Below are positions 12,301-21,870 of a stretch of 64,000 nucleotides of DNA, one piece after another. The notes under the pieces are model-generated. The model was not told the DNA's origin. It made no database searches and saw nothing but the letters and a program-made list of their open reading frames with translations. Within the stretch, counting starts at the first letter, position 1; the number at the start of each line of letters is the position of its first letter. The position numbers and the translations under genes were made by a program. Source of the stretch: Xanthostigma xanthostigma (Eukaryota > Arthropoda > Insecta > Raphidioptera > Raphidiidae); NCBI GenBank assembly GCA_963575645.1, contig OY754466.1, positions 45,106,001 through 45,170,000 of the forward strand, in the 5' to 3' direction.

Positions 12301-15300
12301 CACGTATATTTAATCACCTATATTTTGTGTTAACCGAGCGGGGTAGCGTAGTGGTGAGATTCGCATTCGGGAGGTACCGGATTCGAATCCCGGCGGGGGC
12401 AGATGTGGCTGGGATTGCCTCTCGCCGAGAAACGACAATTCCTGTACCGGTCATCTTGTTGAGGTTTTCCCTCAATAATTCCAGATAAATATCGAGATAA
12501 GATAAGATAAAACTTATTAGAAAAAATTATATATATTCTGTACAGAAAAATGGAACAATTTTCTAGGCAGCGTTCCCAATAACTGCTGCTTGACTAAACA
12601 AAAACAAAAGAATATTGATACAGAACCAACATATCGAGATAGTTCCTTATTCAAGTACATGGCCGATTACCTGTCAAACTCCTATGCTCACAATTTGCCT
12701 ACCTTATCCTAATTTTCTAAAATTCCTTCATTCACCCATTGATATTAATTAGTTGAAGTTGAAAAAATGTAGAAAATAACAGGAAGTGTGATAGACGGAA
12801 AATAGTAATGGTGCGAATGGCGTCTGTTATGACATAAAGTCGAGAAACGGACGTTAAACGCATTATTATTCTATTTTATGTTAACGGAAAAGAACGACCA
12901 TATTATTCTAGATCTTTTTGTCATCTTTTTATTAAGATAACAGTGCAGTCTGAATCAAATTACATAGTACAACGTCTTTGATGGGTTTCATTGTTGATAT
13001 AACTCACACTCGAAATGCAGCTCTAGCTATGGAATTTTAACCAGAAAAGTGACATGCGCACTGCATTTCGTTGGATAAAAATCTTGTTGAATAACTCAAT
13101 TATATCACGGAGTGCAATCTGAACTGGGTTACTACTTACATTTGTTCATGCAGGCTTTGTACAAATTTTTCGCCAATAAGAACGGTTTGGGTTCATTCGG
13201 TTGAATCGGTTCTTCAATCATAGTCCTCAGTTGTTCTTGGAGTTTGTCTCCAATAACGGTAAACGTATTGACTGATGATTTATCGTCTGGGATGTTTGTA
13301 TTGCGTACGAAATTTCCGCAAGCGAACTCGTAAAAATCATCGCACGGTTCTACTTTGGTATCCATGAACTCCAGGACTTTCGACGCTGCAATAGACACAG
13401 TAAATAAAATTGATTGCTTAACATTTGAGTGAATTTTGAGGTCCTCGTAGCAATCGAAACAAAGAATATTTTATTGATTAGATCAATTAAAGAATTCAGA
13501 AGACTTCCTGAACTCGAACGGGAACAATTTTTATTACCAAAATTTGTCTAGAAATAAACTTAGAAAACGATGGAAGGACATATTTATGTAAAAATAAATT
13601 ATAAGTACTTATGTAATAATCAAATCGAACCCCGTATTTATTAACGTTGGATCTATGTATAAGAAAAAAAACTACACGATTTCTTCATTTTAATCTTTAG
13701 TTACCTGTATGAATACATCCAGGTGTAAAGCAAATGTCTTCTACGTCACGGTGTTTGTCGTTTCCAGCATCCACGAGGTTTGTACTTCCTCCGCGACGAC
13801 CTCCTGATAATGCTTCAGCCAAGTTTGGCAATTTTTCTGAAAATAAATTGAATTCTGTATTTCCAAATTATTATGTTGCGTTTCAAATTGTCTTGTTACC
13901 AAATCATATTCTCTTCAGTATCAGATAGTTCTTTTTTTAATAAATTTTTTTCCCTTATTAATTTATATTTATGACTATCTTCATTTAAAGTAATGTGTTC
14001 TGCTGGGTTGCAAAAAGCATTGTCAGAATATCTGATAGTCCAGTGATGTCAAAGATACGGCCCGCGGGCCGCATCCGTTAAGCCATCTCAATACGGCCCT
14101 CTATCCAGTGAGGATTTTAGACACCTGACATCAATGAGCTTATCAAAAACAAGAGACCTCAGGTGTCTGGATCTTCAAGCTCAAGATAATTTACCCTTTT
14201 TATTAACTTTATATGAAAATTGATTTAAACTAAATAAATAAAGATTTTAATTTAGTATGTGTTTTAGTTTTTAATTTAGAGTCTGGCCCGGCCCAGCCCC
14301 GAATCTACGATATTTTCGTACCGGGGCAGAAACTTGATAATGGCGCCCCCTCTCTCCAGCATTTGAGATAAAATAATTTAAAAAAAACTCACAAATATAT
14401 AATGGTTGGTATTTTTCGTAAACGAGAAACCGTCAGAAAACAAGCAGATTGAGTAAATCGAAAAAAGGTCTGATTTGATGTGGTTTTCAACCATATTATA
14501 TTCGGTTTTAGCGCCCTCTAAAACTGCCGCCCGAGGCGGGTGCCCCGGTTTGCTTCCCTCCCTAGATCCGGGGCTGGGGCCTGCTAACATACACTAAATC
14601 TTATAAATGGCCTTTTAGAAAAATCAATCTGACACCTGTGGATTAGACAATAATCTTAGATTGTGACAACACACATCTCACCATAAGAAAAGCATTAATG
14701 TAGAATTTTAAATTGACCGAAATATAATTGATCGATTGAAACGACATTTTTTCAAACATTGTAATGCATATCTATTTAACATATTTTTTTAATCAAATGT
14801 GTTACATGACAGGGAGTTTCCCAACGACTTTGGACTGCTCCTACATGTATAAAAACCGTAATAATATGATCACAATCTAAGGTTATTGTCCAATCAGATT
14901 TTTTGCCAACGCTTTCCGCAATCCCGCATTAGAGTTATACAGACCATAAGTCCGAAATATTGTAAAAATAAATTACATAACTTTTTACGGTATGGCAATA
15001 AATATTTTTTTTTATTAAAGTGAAACTTCCATATACTTTTATTCTATACTGAGCATTAGGAATAAAATCGGAATCGAACTATTTGGGTGCAAATATATAC
15101 CAGAGATAACCATATACTTCTGCCTTTTTTTACGCCGTAAGCACTGGCGTAACCAGGAGGGCAAAACAAGTACGGGGCACCCGGCTTAAGAAATTTCTAA
15201 TTTACCCCCTCCTGGGCCAAAAGACAAAGAAAAAGGCAAAGTTTTTGAAACAGAGATACTTTATTCAGATTGAATGCAAGTACATCAACCAATCCTACCA

Positions 15301-18300
15301 TCGGAGAAATCAGGGAATTACATCGAAGAAAGAGACGCAGATATATTTTCGATACGCTTTGTTGCGTTCACTCACCGCACATTGAGTAGATAGGCAATGA
15401 TTCATATAGCTAATTAATAGATATATGGAAACTTCTTTAGCGTCGAATTTGTTTTAAATTTTCTATAACGTTATAGATGACGTGATTCATGGCGTTAAAA
15501 TAAAAGAAAGTCTGTAGTTTCTTTTTTTTCAGGTTTTTTTTGAGGTTTTCATATGTTTTGTATGACAGCTAGACACAAAACGCGTTTCTAGAACTTTTTT
15601 CTGTCTGTCTGTATCCGTATCACTGAGCAATTTTGATGAAATTTGGTAGTTGGTATACTATCCACTTGTACCTAAACTTAACATTTACGGTACGTTAAAT
15701 AAATTAAATTATAATAGTAACTTATGCTTTGTACAGCCCTGTACACGTATATTCTAATTAAGTGCATGTTTATAGTTCACTTTTTATGATAATTAAAAAA
15801 TTCAATGAATGACCAAATTCCGTACCCAACTAAAATTCATTTACAGAAATCTCGTGCGTATCACGTGTTGCAAGCAATAAATTCGGTTATGAAAAGCAGA
15901 CTATACAGAATGTCCCGTTTAAAACGGACCGTCCTTATATCTCAGAATTTTGTAGGTGTGAGAGAAAAAGTTCTGAATAAAAGCTGCTTACTATCAAGGA
16001 GGCAATGTAGTGCCAGAACGTAACATGCCACAGGTGGCGCCACAGTTGAGATAGCAACCACAACTTTGTTTTTTTTTTTTAATGAAAACCCACATTTTTT
16101 ACTGGTTCATTAGAAAGTGGAGAGGGAATGCTATCAATAACGTTAGAATCAATTTTTTCAGTAATAGTCATTTTAACCCGCCTTTGACCCAAGGGAAATT
16201 GTTCGAAATTACCCTCTATGTTTTAGACAATGTAAAAAATGATCATTACTGGAAAAAAATGGGTTTTAACGTTATGAGTGAGTGAGTGAGTTTCCATTTA
16301 AAATAAAAAACAAAGTTGTTGTTGCTATCTCGACTGTGGCTAGGGTTGCAACGATCAACCGATATTATCGATAATATTGAAGAAAAAATCGATATTTATA
16401 TCGATATATTTACATTCCCGATATGATATTATCGATATTATGGCATACAAAATATCGGAGAGTACAAAAATAATCTAATAATCGATATTTATAGCGACCA
16501 CAGATAGCGACATATTTAAAACTGATTTAAAACTGCTAATCGCAAAAAAGGTCTTCAAAACTCAAGCCACTAAAAAAAAGGTCATTCTTTTTTGCAATTG
16601 AGAATGGTTTTCGCGAACTTTACCGATATTTTAAAATTAGGCTACCAAAAAAAGGTCACTCTTCTTCGTACATGCTGATGTTTGTTTTTTCTGTCCCGTA
16701 TTATGTGTTCCGATAAAAATGGTCACCTATGTATCGATATTGAAAGGGTCGATATTATCGATTATCGATATCGGTCTGGTGTCGATATAAATATTAAAAA
16801 CATTTTGTATCCCTACCTGTGACATGTTACGTTCCTGCATTAAAGTGCTCCCTCAAGCAGCTTTTATTCCAAACTTTTTCTCGCACATCTGCATAATTCT
16901 GAGATATAACGAGGGTCCGTTTCAAATGGGACACTCAATATAAGTTTATCTGATCAAGTATGTTTTCTAACAAATTATTGTACAAAATCATTTATGGATT
17001 GTTGTGAGTTAGTAATGTCAATAATTTTTAATTGCTCAATTTCAACATTTTATATTTCAAAAATATGAGATTGATTTCGTGATAAAATTATTTTACCATG
17101 AAAAACACCTGCGAGAAAAATAGGCAGGTATATATTTAATGAGATTTTAAAATAGAGAAAGTCCGTTCACAAAACCTAATGAAAAAAATTATACAAAAAT
17201 AACCCGTGCTCGTAATATTTTGTTTCTTTATTTTCAAAATTAGAAAAATTTTATAGACATCTGAAGTAGCACATATTTTAAATTTATTTTATGTGAAAGA
17301 AAAAAAATCAATAAAAATGCGTATCAGCTGATGACCTTATCAATAATCATTCAGGGTAGTATTAACAATTTTAATTTTAAAATTTGCATGCTTAAAAGTT
17401 GCGTTAATTTATTGATCAAGTTTTTATATTGTCTTGTTTATATTAAAAGAAAATATAGAATAAAAATAATCAGAGTTTAAAAATAAGACGTAGAATTATT
17501 ACCAAAACAATATTAAAATGAAGAATGAAAATCGCATTATAATAATAAAGTAACTGAAAATATAACGTAGCTATATGAGTAACTTTCCATGTAAATAAAA
17601 ATAAAATAATATATGACAAAAAACACAGAATCAGAAAATTACTACTTATATTTGTCCTGACAAGAATATCATCAACTGATATTTTTTTTTATTCTGCTAC
17701 TTTTTACGACGGTACCTATATGCGTTTAGGGTGAGAGATTATTTATTTGTTGGGTTTTATAATAATAAGGTACTCTTTAAGGAGGTTGAGCCGTTTTACG
17801 AAGATAATGAAAAAAATCTGAAATAAAGTTTTTTTAATAGATTTTTTTATGACAAAATTTTCTGTAAAAAATCCAAACCATTAGGAGATTTATAAAGTCA
17901 AAAATTAAAAAAAACTTTTATATGTCTTATGGAAAATATGTCAACCTAAAAAAAACTTTTACATGTCTTATGGAAAATATGTCAACCTAGCATTCAAACG
18001 GTACATTTTAATTTTTTGCAAATAACCAAATAATGTCAGCAGTTCCGAAAACTAACTATGTAAAACATCGATGTCTTACGCATATTTTAATATTTTAATT
18101 AGGAGACTTTTAATTAATAAAAAAAAATTAATAAACCTTAGCACTTTTCGATTATAGACTTTTATTCTTGACAATTTTAACAATTTTAACTTTTTTTTCA
18201 CTTTTTAATGATTTTACTTTAATTTTTATTACCTACTTCTTATTTCTTTTGTTAATTATTTACTGCAAAAAATATGTAAAATACAAATATTTACATAAAT

Positions 18301-19021
18301 TTATTTTTTTAACCTAACTTTGTACAAAAAATTCAAAAACTAGTCCATTAAGTAAAATACTGAAATAATTAATTAATATTAAAAAAAAATATTTATTTAT
18401 GCCTTTATGACAATCATTTATTGGTATCATCGACTTATAACCTTTTGTTAAAATTTAGTATGGAAAAGTTCCCATTTAGAATTCGACTTACTTTTGATTG
18501 GGACTGTAACGCATCAACCTCCTTAAAAAAATGTTTTCCACAAAATAATAGGTTTGAATATTGTCATTTTAAGGGTACGTCCATATTATAATCCCACGGG
18601 TCTCGGCTGGTGTACTTGGCAAATATTTGTCACTTGTATAGATACTTGTCATGTGTCGAAGAAGGGGAAACGTTTCACTTTTCGTTTCATTCAGGCCACT
18701 TTATTCCCCTAGCGCGTCTAAAAAACTTTCACTCCAAAAAAACACTTTACGAATATTATCCAAGCACGAATATTTGTCAAGCAGGTACACCTGTCGTGGG
18801 ATTCTAGCTTTATACTGATAATAAAGCGTGTAATAAGAAACAAATAATGCTTATTTTATGCTAATTTTTCTGTGATGTACTTACCTGATAGATTTGTTTC
18901 TCGCGTTATCAAAACACTAACTAGAGCGATGAGTAGGGAAGCGCACAAAACCGCCGCCACTGCCGTAACTAGGGTCAAACTGCGTTCCATACCTGTACGT
19001 CTCTTCCACCATGTCGGATTT
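3046..19021 (-). CDS. M13-family zinc metallopeptidase (neprilysin-like), 11 coding positions, N-terminal exon missing
   Basis: Spliced minus-strand gene for a type II membrane endopeptidase that cleaves small peptides outside the cell (family knowledge). I joined exons 18885-19021, 13705-13836, 13140-13385, 9038-9249, 8697-8873, 8232-8449, 7314-7472, 6998-7238, then 5799-5967 or 5574-5742, 4289-4539 and 3046-3384. This gives 2281 nt and one open frame of 759 codons plus TAA, close to the usual 750-780 for the family. Residue numbers here start at the first full visible codon. Landmarks are a WWKRRT cytoplasmic motif (4-9), a membrane segment (about 15-38), NAFY (N553, A554) for substrate binding, HEITH (594-598), E656 and D660 of ENIAD, and terminal CKVW. 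All introns are GT-AG. The start codon and first exon were not found. ECE-like is the alternative name; the M13 family assignment is very secure. Confidence 0.96.
4289..4539 (-). CDS. Neprilysin-like exon: catalytic HEITH zinc-binding block
   Basis: Acceptor TTTTTCAG, donor AAT|GTAAGA, 251 nt. It encodes [18 protein letters not shown], then [20 protein letters not shown] and ends DPEVGLN. The two His of HEITH bind zinc and its Glu activates water (family knowledge). All catalytic residues are intact. The first codon is completed by the C that ends either alternative exon, giving Gln. Confidence 0.97.
4639..4761. repeat. MITE with CGATTTTCAGCT-type inverted ends, intronic
   Basis: The ends begin ACGATTTTCAGCTGTAAATC on one side and, inverted, TGCGACATTCAGCTTTAAATC on the other. 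A second, longer copy with the same ends lies at 50625-50799. Confidence 0.55.
5113..5236. repeat. Short foldback MITE, intronic
   Basis: Arms ATGGCGTTTTCGGCATCG and CGATGCCTAAAACGCCAT are inverted copies with small differences, each followed by a CTGGGGCA block. It lies in the intron just downstream of alternative exon B. Confidence 0.6.
5574..5742 (-). CDS. Neprilysin-like alternative exon B (downstream copy) with the NAFY motif
   Basis: Acceptor GGTTCTAG, donor ATTC|GTAAGTT, 169 nt. It encodes [32 protein letters not shown] and ALHENSI. It has no in-frame stop, intact splice sites and the same phases as exon A, so it is not a decayed duplicate. The residues just after NAFY differ (ALH against SSI), as do those in the middle of the segment. 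A dead copy is the alternative; the intact frame and splice sites argue against it. Confidence 0.9.
5799..5967 (-). CDS. Neprilysin-like alternative exon A (upstream copy) with the NAFY motif
   Basis: Acceptor TGTTTTAG, donor ATCC|GTAAGTT, 169 nt. It encodes [32 protein letters not shown] and SSIENSI. The Asn-Ala of NAFY matches the neprilysin residues that hold the substrate backbone (family knowledge). A paralogous exon of identical length lies 56 nt downstream in the transcript; 30 of 56 residues agree. Each copy joins the flanking exons in frame alone, and both together would shift the frame. Confidence 0.92.
6122..6493 (-). pseudogene. hAT transposase C-terminal (dimerisation) remnant
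   Basis: An open frame of 123 codons ends with the hAT C-terminal dimerisation pattern: [20 protein letters not shown], then [20 protein letters not shown] and [15 protein letters not shown]. The P-V-S-x-A-x-x-E-R-x-F-S core is characteristic of ZMYM1-like hAT transposases. The rest of the transposase is absent. A degraded CCATAGCCAGGATTTC sequence at about 6036 followed by a G-run resembles a hAT end. It lies in the intron just upstream of alternative exon A, on the same strand as the host gene. Confidence 0.85.
6598..6671. repeat. Short inverted repeat (26-bp arms)
   Basis: GAAATGTAACAATGAA at 6600 and its complement ending at about 6671 face each other around a 20-base loop. It is probably a MITE stem. 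A 16-base G-run follows at 6768-6783. Confidence 0.55.
6998..7238 (-). CDS. Neprilysin-like exon: ALYVRKYF / WMDD block
   Basis: Acceptor TGTTAACAG, donor GGC|GTACGT, 241 nt. It encodes [20 protein letters not shown], a [11 protein letters not shown] block and [18 protein letters not shown]. It ends in phase 0 and joins either of the two downstream alternative exons, both of which begin with a Leu codon. Confidence 0.94.
7314..7472 (-). CDS. Neprilysin-like exon: NYVMWR block
   Basis: Acceptor ACATTGCAG, donor GGAAG|GTATGG, 159 nt. It encodes [12 protein letters not shown] and ends at the [10 protein letters not shown] cysteine block. The 3' intron is only 75 nt (7239-7313), so this exon and the next sit in one continuous open frame. 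Confidence 0.94.
7631..8014. mobile_element. Inverted Penelope-like insertion with 13-bp target duplication
   Basis: The direct repeat TGTTTCTAAGATT flanks the insertion (7618-7630 and 8015-8027). Inside, two arms of 121 bp (7677-7797 and 7887-8007) are almost perfect inverted copies around an 89-base loop. Each arm contains a stem-loop GTCTACC-GCAGTT-GTAGAC followed by GAAACGTC. That resembles stem II plus the GAAAC core of the hammerhead ribozymes found in Penelope-like elements. The CTGATGA part is degraded (TTGATAA or TTGTTAA). Family assignment is by motif recall; the target duplication is direct observation. Confidence 0.7.
8232..8449 (-). CDS. Neprilysin-like exon: LYNPMT / IPWMEYF block
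   Basis: Acceptor CCGTTTCAG, donor GAAGAG|GTAACT. It encodes [29 protein letters not shown] and a segment ending ENTPKR, the usual M13 order between the LDQ and NYV-W blocks. The last codon is split AG|A. Confidence 0.94.
8697..8873 (-). CDS. Neprilysin-like exon: LDQASLGL block
   Basis: Acceptor TTTTTTCAG, donor AAT|GTAAGT, 177 nt (59 codons), phase 0 on both sides. It encodes [13 protein letters not shown] followed by a helical, charged segment ending [10 protein letters not shown]-x-S-L-G-L is a conserved M13 block. Confidence 0.94.
9038..9249 (-). CDS. Neprilysin-like exon: GGWPVLEG block
   Basis: The acceptor TAATTTTAG has a short pyrimidine tract. The donor is GAG|GTAATT. It encodes [10 protein letters not shown], then [10 protein letters not shown], the [16 protein letters not shown] block and KRGIE, all in the order expected for the M13 N-terminal ectodomain. 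The open frame continues past both splice sites, but only the part between them matches the family. Confidence 0.93.
9648..9886. repeat. Foldback MITE, intronic
   Basis: Arms of 75 bp (9648-9722 and 9812-9886) are near-identical inverted copies, including CCTAAGGGGGGTTTTTGACAG. A second small inverted pair (AAAAGCATGATGGAG and its complement) lies in the loop, making a nested hairpin. Confidence 0.8.
9887..12330. other. Intronic sequence without recognised gene
   Basis: Part of the large intron between exons 13140-13385 and 9038-9249. Apart from the tRNA-like head at 11045 I see only AT-rich DNA and one isolated hAT-like end (CAGTGGCGGCTCGTGGG, about 11992). No exon-like frame matches the M13 family. 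Confidence 0.5.
11045..11115 (-). repeat. tRNA-Leu/Ser-like SINE head or tRNA pseudogene
   Basis: On the minus strand the sequence reads TGGCCGAGCGGTTAAAGCG (A box of Leu/Ser tRNAs) and later CGGGTTCGATTCCCG (B box and T arm). There is no long variable arm, so it is not a functional tRNA-Leu or Ser. A T-rich stretch follows, as in the other tRNA-headed repeats of this window. Confidence 0.6.
12331..12883 (+). repeat. tRNA-headed SINE, copy 1, with nested insertion
   Basis: The head contains GGTAGCGTAGTGGTGAGA (A box) and GGATTCGAATCCC (B box). The body includes CTCGCCGAGAAACG and ends GAGAAACGGACGTTAAACGC. It matches a second copy at 41305-41744 over its whole length, apart from a 131-bp insertion (12500-12630) between two copies of ATATCGAGATA. 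Confidence 0.8.
12500..12630 (-). mobile_element. Truncated LINE 3' tail inserted in a SINE
   Basis: Direct repeats ATATCGAGATA at 12489-12499 and 12631-12641 flank the insert. It begins with AGATAAGATAAGAT, the complement of the (TTATC)n tail seen on a LINE fragment at 27206. The SINE copy at 41.3 kb lacks the insert, which defines it as younger than the SINE. Confidence 0.75.
13140..13385 (-). CDS. Neprilysin-like exon: [13 protein letters not shown] block
   Basis: Acceptor CTATTGCAG, donor AAAT|GTAAGT. It carries the M13 N-terminal signature [14 protein letters not shown], then [11 protein letters not shown] and ends at the ACMNK cysteine segment. The next two bases come from the exon at 9249, giving a Ser codon. 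The intron on its 3' side is about 3.9 kb and contains a SINE, a MITE and a tRNA-like head. Confidence 0.95.
13705..13836 (-). CDS. Neprilysin-like exon: juxtamembrane linker and first ectodomain Cys
   Basis: Acceptor TTTTCAG, donor ACAG|GTAACT. It encodes a Gly/Arg/Ser linker followed by [11 protein letters not shown]. The C-x-T-P-x-C-I-H pattern leads directly into A-S-K-V-L of the next exon, the standard beginning of the M13 ectodomain. The phase agrees on both sides (G|AA and G|CG split codons). Confidence 0.93.
14000..14933. mobile_element. CTGGGTTGCA-ended foldback element, copy 1, with nested hAT-like elements
   Basis: The ends are TGCTGGGTTGCAAAAAGCATTG (14001) and its inverted relative ending about 14933. 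The same family occurs at 37049-38414 and 49107-50353. A hAT-like element begins CAGTGATGTCAAAGATACGG (about 14041) and ends TCTGACACCTG (about 14630). The host sequence resumes as GATTAGACAAT, matching the other family members. Inside it lies a further inverted pair, CGGCCCAGCCCCGAATCTA (14288) and TAGATCCGGGGCTGGGGCC (about 14562-14580). Confidence 0.65.
15029..15420 (+). repeat. Interspersed repeat family R15, copy 1
   Basis: It begins CCATATACTTTTATTCTATACT and ends near ATTGAGTAGATAGGCAATGA. It matches 53404-53805 in the same orientation and 22230-23192 in the opposite one, the latter split by a MITE. It has no coding frame. Confidence 0.75.
15908..16935. repeat. Foldback element with GTCCCGTTT ends and a nested TAGGG-ended element
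   Basis: The left arm, 15908-16075, is inverted relative to 16305-16340 plus 16817-16935. The right arm is broken by an insertion at 16341-16816. The insertion begins TAGGGTTGCAACGATC, ends TTTTGTATCCCTA and carries many CGATAT/ATCGAT motifs near both ends. Imperfect 8-bp flanks (ACTGTGGC and CCTGTGAC) would fit a hAT-type insertion. Confidence 0.65.
17781..18522. mobile_element. Non-autonomous element with TTAA flanks (piggyBac-like)
   Basis: TTAA at 17777-17780 and 18523-18526 flanks inverted ends GGAGGTTGAGCCGTTTTACG and, inverted, GGAGGTTGATGCGTTACAG. Inside is a 41-bp tandem duplication (17909-17990), and part of its AT-rich body recurs inverted at about 3554-3652 in a neprilysin intron. 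Confidence 0.6.
18885..19021 (-). CDS. Neprilysin-like exon: cytoplasmic tail end and membrane anchor
   Basis: First exon that I can place. The acceptor is TTGTTTCAG and the donor is CAG|GTAAGT. The exon begins with the last base of a split codon, so an upstream exon must exist. It encodes [17 protein letters not shown], then a hydrophobic stretch rich in A, V and L (residues about 15-38), then ITRETNLS. The positive charges before the hydrophobic stretch fit a type II orientation (cytoplasmic N-terminus). The WWKRR motif before the anchor is typical of insect neprilysins. The ATG inside (residue 11) could start a shorter product, but the WWKRR codons before it argue that it is internal. Confidence 0.9.
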
Positions 19022-19086
19022 CTGAAACAATAGACAAACGTTTTACTTTTCGGTTTATCAAATCAAACTTTGATGGCATAGGTATA

Positions 19087-19305
19087 TATTTTTAACACGC
19101 TTTTATTAGCTTGACCTGTATGTATGTGTGCATGCATGTATGTAAGTTTGTGAAGGAATCTTTCAGTGTAATTTTTACCAATTTCAAGAAGTCTGATTAA
19201 CTTGAAAATTTGCGCACGTGTCAAGAACCGATACAATATTTCATAAAAATAAATTTGAATTAAAAAATTTTGAAAAAAAAAATTTGAATTTAAAATTTTT
19301 TTCGA
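19087..19305 (+). repeat. ACACGCTTTTATTAGCTT repeat, copy 1
   Basis: It matches 31384-31578 in the same orientation, including ACACGCTTTTATTAGCTT, CAATTTCAAGAAGTCTGATT and a run of ATTTTG/AAAATT. Probably a LINE or SINE 3' portion. Confidence 0.65.
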
Positions 19306-19556
19306 GCGGCAATGCCGATTCGTGTCGAGTGACAATGTTGTGGCCACACCTTAAGACTTAATGTCATTTCGTCAAATTGATTTTTTATTGTATATTTCCG
19401 TATTATGCAATCATTAACATTTTTCTTGACCTTTGTTAATATTAAAATAACATGCGTCTATTTATCTTTTTTTTTAACAGAAGAAGGTACACGTGAATGA
19501 AATTAAAAGATAAAAAACTGTTGACACATTTTATTGTTATTGTTATTAGATATATG

Positions 19557-19933
19557 CTTTGTTTACACGAGGTTTGACACTGATGTTAACGGTGGCTTGT
19601 TAAGGGTGATAGTAAGCGTTGAGATTTTGCCAACTGGTTAGACAGTTGTTATTAGTCAAATATCAAAACACATTTGGGGTTATAATACCTGTAGTTTTAA
19701 TCAATTAATAATAATTAATCTGAATTGATGAGCTCAGTTTTGGCTAGGGTCATTAAGTTTAGTAGAATTTTGACATGCGTCTTATCACCGGTTAAAGCGT
19801 TTGTCTCTGCAAAATGCAAGTTAAACAAAACTGCAGTTATGAAACTAATGGAACATTTATATACGATCATGAACCGCTGTTAACATCGAAATTAAGGATC
19901 TTAACGTTAATATTAAGCCTCGTGTAAACAAAG
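19557..19933. mobile_element. Non-autonomous DNA element with CTTTGTTTACACGAGG ends
   Basis: Terminal inverted repeats CTTTGTTTACACGAGG are perfect over 16 bases, and weaker inverted similarity (GTTAAC motifs) continues inward. No coding frame and no clear target duplication were seen. Confidence 0.6.
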
Positions 19934-20796
19934 TAGTTGTCACTTGTCACCGTATTTTGTTGATTTGGAATACGCATATGACGCAACAATTATTGACAAT
20001 TGCATAACAAAAACTCTTCATTTACCATTTTTAATTTCACATTTATTTTAAGGCCACCAACAACTAAGATATAGGAACAATTTATATTTTTAATTTATTT
20101 ATACATGCATATTAACAAAATTGAAGCATTTGTCTGTCTGTCTGTCCGGACTAATCTTCGAAACGGTGAGCCGATTGTGATGGCACGTCACAAAAGTGTA
20201 TGTCAGGAGTGATCTAGGCTACATTTTATCCCAAAAACAACCCTTAAGGAAGTCAAAACGGGGGTGGAATCTTTCATAAAGGATACGATGCATCTCTGAG
20301 ATTACTTGAGTTAAAAACCAGAGACTCCAGGAAAATACTCTTCTTAGATTTTATCTAAAAAAATAACTATAAGGGGGTTAAAAGAAAGTTGAAAACCTTC
20401 AAAAAGAAAATTGCTGTAATTTTTAAAATGCGTTTGCACCAAGACTAGTTATTTCTTAGAAACTAGAAGAACAGAGCTAAAAGTTCGAAAGTCCCAGCAG
20501 TGCTTCTAGCGGCAAAACCAGCCTCGTGTGCAGCGGCCTTAAGTAACTATTAAAAATGCTCAGTACACAGGAACGTGGATTTATCTATATACAGTGTAAC
20601 CTCTTTATAACGAATCTCAAGGGACCAAGCATTTTCTTCGTTATAAAGAGTTTTCGTTATATGGAGGGAAGAAAGAAAAATAACCAAATTTCACCTAATT
20701 AATTTATTCCAAAAACATATAATCTGTTAACTTTGCCTGACGTTTTTTGCTATGCCAATATTTGTTTAGTATTTTATTAAGTATCTTATGCATGTC

Positions 20797-20935
20797 TTAA
20801 GATGTGGTGGAATCATCTTCATTAAACAATAGGAATTTTTCGATAAGTTTGGCGGCATCGAGTACTTGTTGAATAGTTAGTGATGATTCAGAATCGTCTT
20901 CTTTACGTCTGTAAATATTTGCTGACGCCTAAATA
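20797..20935 (-). pseudogene. Tigger-like transposase C-terminal remnant
   Basis: The frame reads ANIYRRKEDDSESSLTIQQV, then LDAAKLIEKFL and LFNEDDSTTS before TAA at 20797. The acidic stretch followed by an amphipathic helix at the extreme C-terminus is typical of Tigger/jerky-type DDE transposases. An in-frame stop lies just upstream. Confidence 0.6.
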
Positions 20936-21011
20936 TGAGCATATTTCTTCGTAATAGAGAATGGCTGTTGCGCCATAAAGAGGGTATTAATGTATGGGTT
21001 TTAAGGTAAAC

Positions 21012-21390
21012 CAGTGTTTTTCATAATGCGACCCCCCTGGAATGAAAAAATATTTCGCGACACCCCTGGTATGAAAAGATATTTCGCGACCCCCCGACCC
21101 TTCGCTTTTTTATTATGTATGTATGTGTATTTTACAGTGTTACAAATATTCATTCCATACGACGTTTTTATACGTCTCCATAATTAGGATTCGGATATAA
21201 GTACTGATAATATAGTACGTAAAACACATTATTTTACAACTACATACATCGAATACGTCGCCAATTGATAACTAACTAACGCAATTTATGTACACAGGTA
21301 TTACTAAAATTCTCTCGACCTCTGGCGACCCCCCTACAAAGGCTTCGCGACCCCCCCAGGGGGTCGCGACCCACAGGTTGAAAAACACTG
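21012..21390. mobile_element. hAT non-autonomous element with 8-bp duplication
   Basis: It is flanked by AGGTAAAC at 21004-21011 and 21391-21398. The ends are CAGTGTTTTTC and its near-perfect complement GAAAAACACTG. The inner part repeats CGCGACCCCCC-type blocks near both ends, as hAT subterminal repeats do. It lies inside the Tigger-like element. Confidence 0.85.
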
Positions 21391-21475
21391 AGGTAAACCA
21401 ACCAAACTGTAAAGATTTCTACGTTATAGGGAGTTTTTCGTTATAACGAAGGACGTTATAAAGAGGTTACACTGT

Positions 21476-21870
21476 ATATAAAATTCTCGTGTCACAATTT
21501 TGGCCGCGCTAATCTCCAAAACCACTGAACTGATTTTAATGAAATTTTGTAAATGTGTCTTGCTTGGTGCAACTTGGGCTATAGGATAGTTTTTATTAAA
21601 TATTTTGTGCAAAATTACGGTGTTTTCTCAAAAAAAGAACTGTTTTAGTAACATGTAACGACATCTGATAGAATTTACTCAAAGCTATTAGTTCAGAAAC
21701 AAACAAAAAAAACCGTTTTAGTACCAAGTAGCGACATCTGTAAGAAATCGCTATTAGTTCAGAAGCAAATCTGATAGAATTTGCTCATTAGTCCAAACGC
21801 CGGGCCGCTAACGAAATACATTTTACAGAATTATATCTATCGCACCCGGGTGAAACCGGGTCGGGCCGCT
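21476..21870 (-). repeat. LINE-derived repeat of the ACTAGCGGCCCG family, reverse copy
   Basis: Read on the minus strand it begins ACTAGCGGCCCGACCCGG and TTCACCCGGGTGCG. This is the same type of start as the copies at 47789 and 60022, although the body is diverged. Confidence 0.5.

Larger units (their letters stand above)
20592..21474 (-). mobile_element. Tigger/pogo-like element with TA duplication
   Basis: Inverted ends CAGTGTAACCTCTTTATAACG are perfect over 21 bases and sit between TA dinucleotides (20590-20591 and 21475-21476). The minus strand retains a transposase C-terminal remnant. A complete hAT element interrupts it at 21012-21390. Without that, the element is about 0.5 kb, so most of the transposase is lost. 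Confidence 0.8.
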
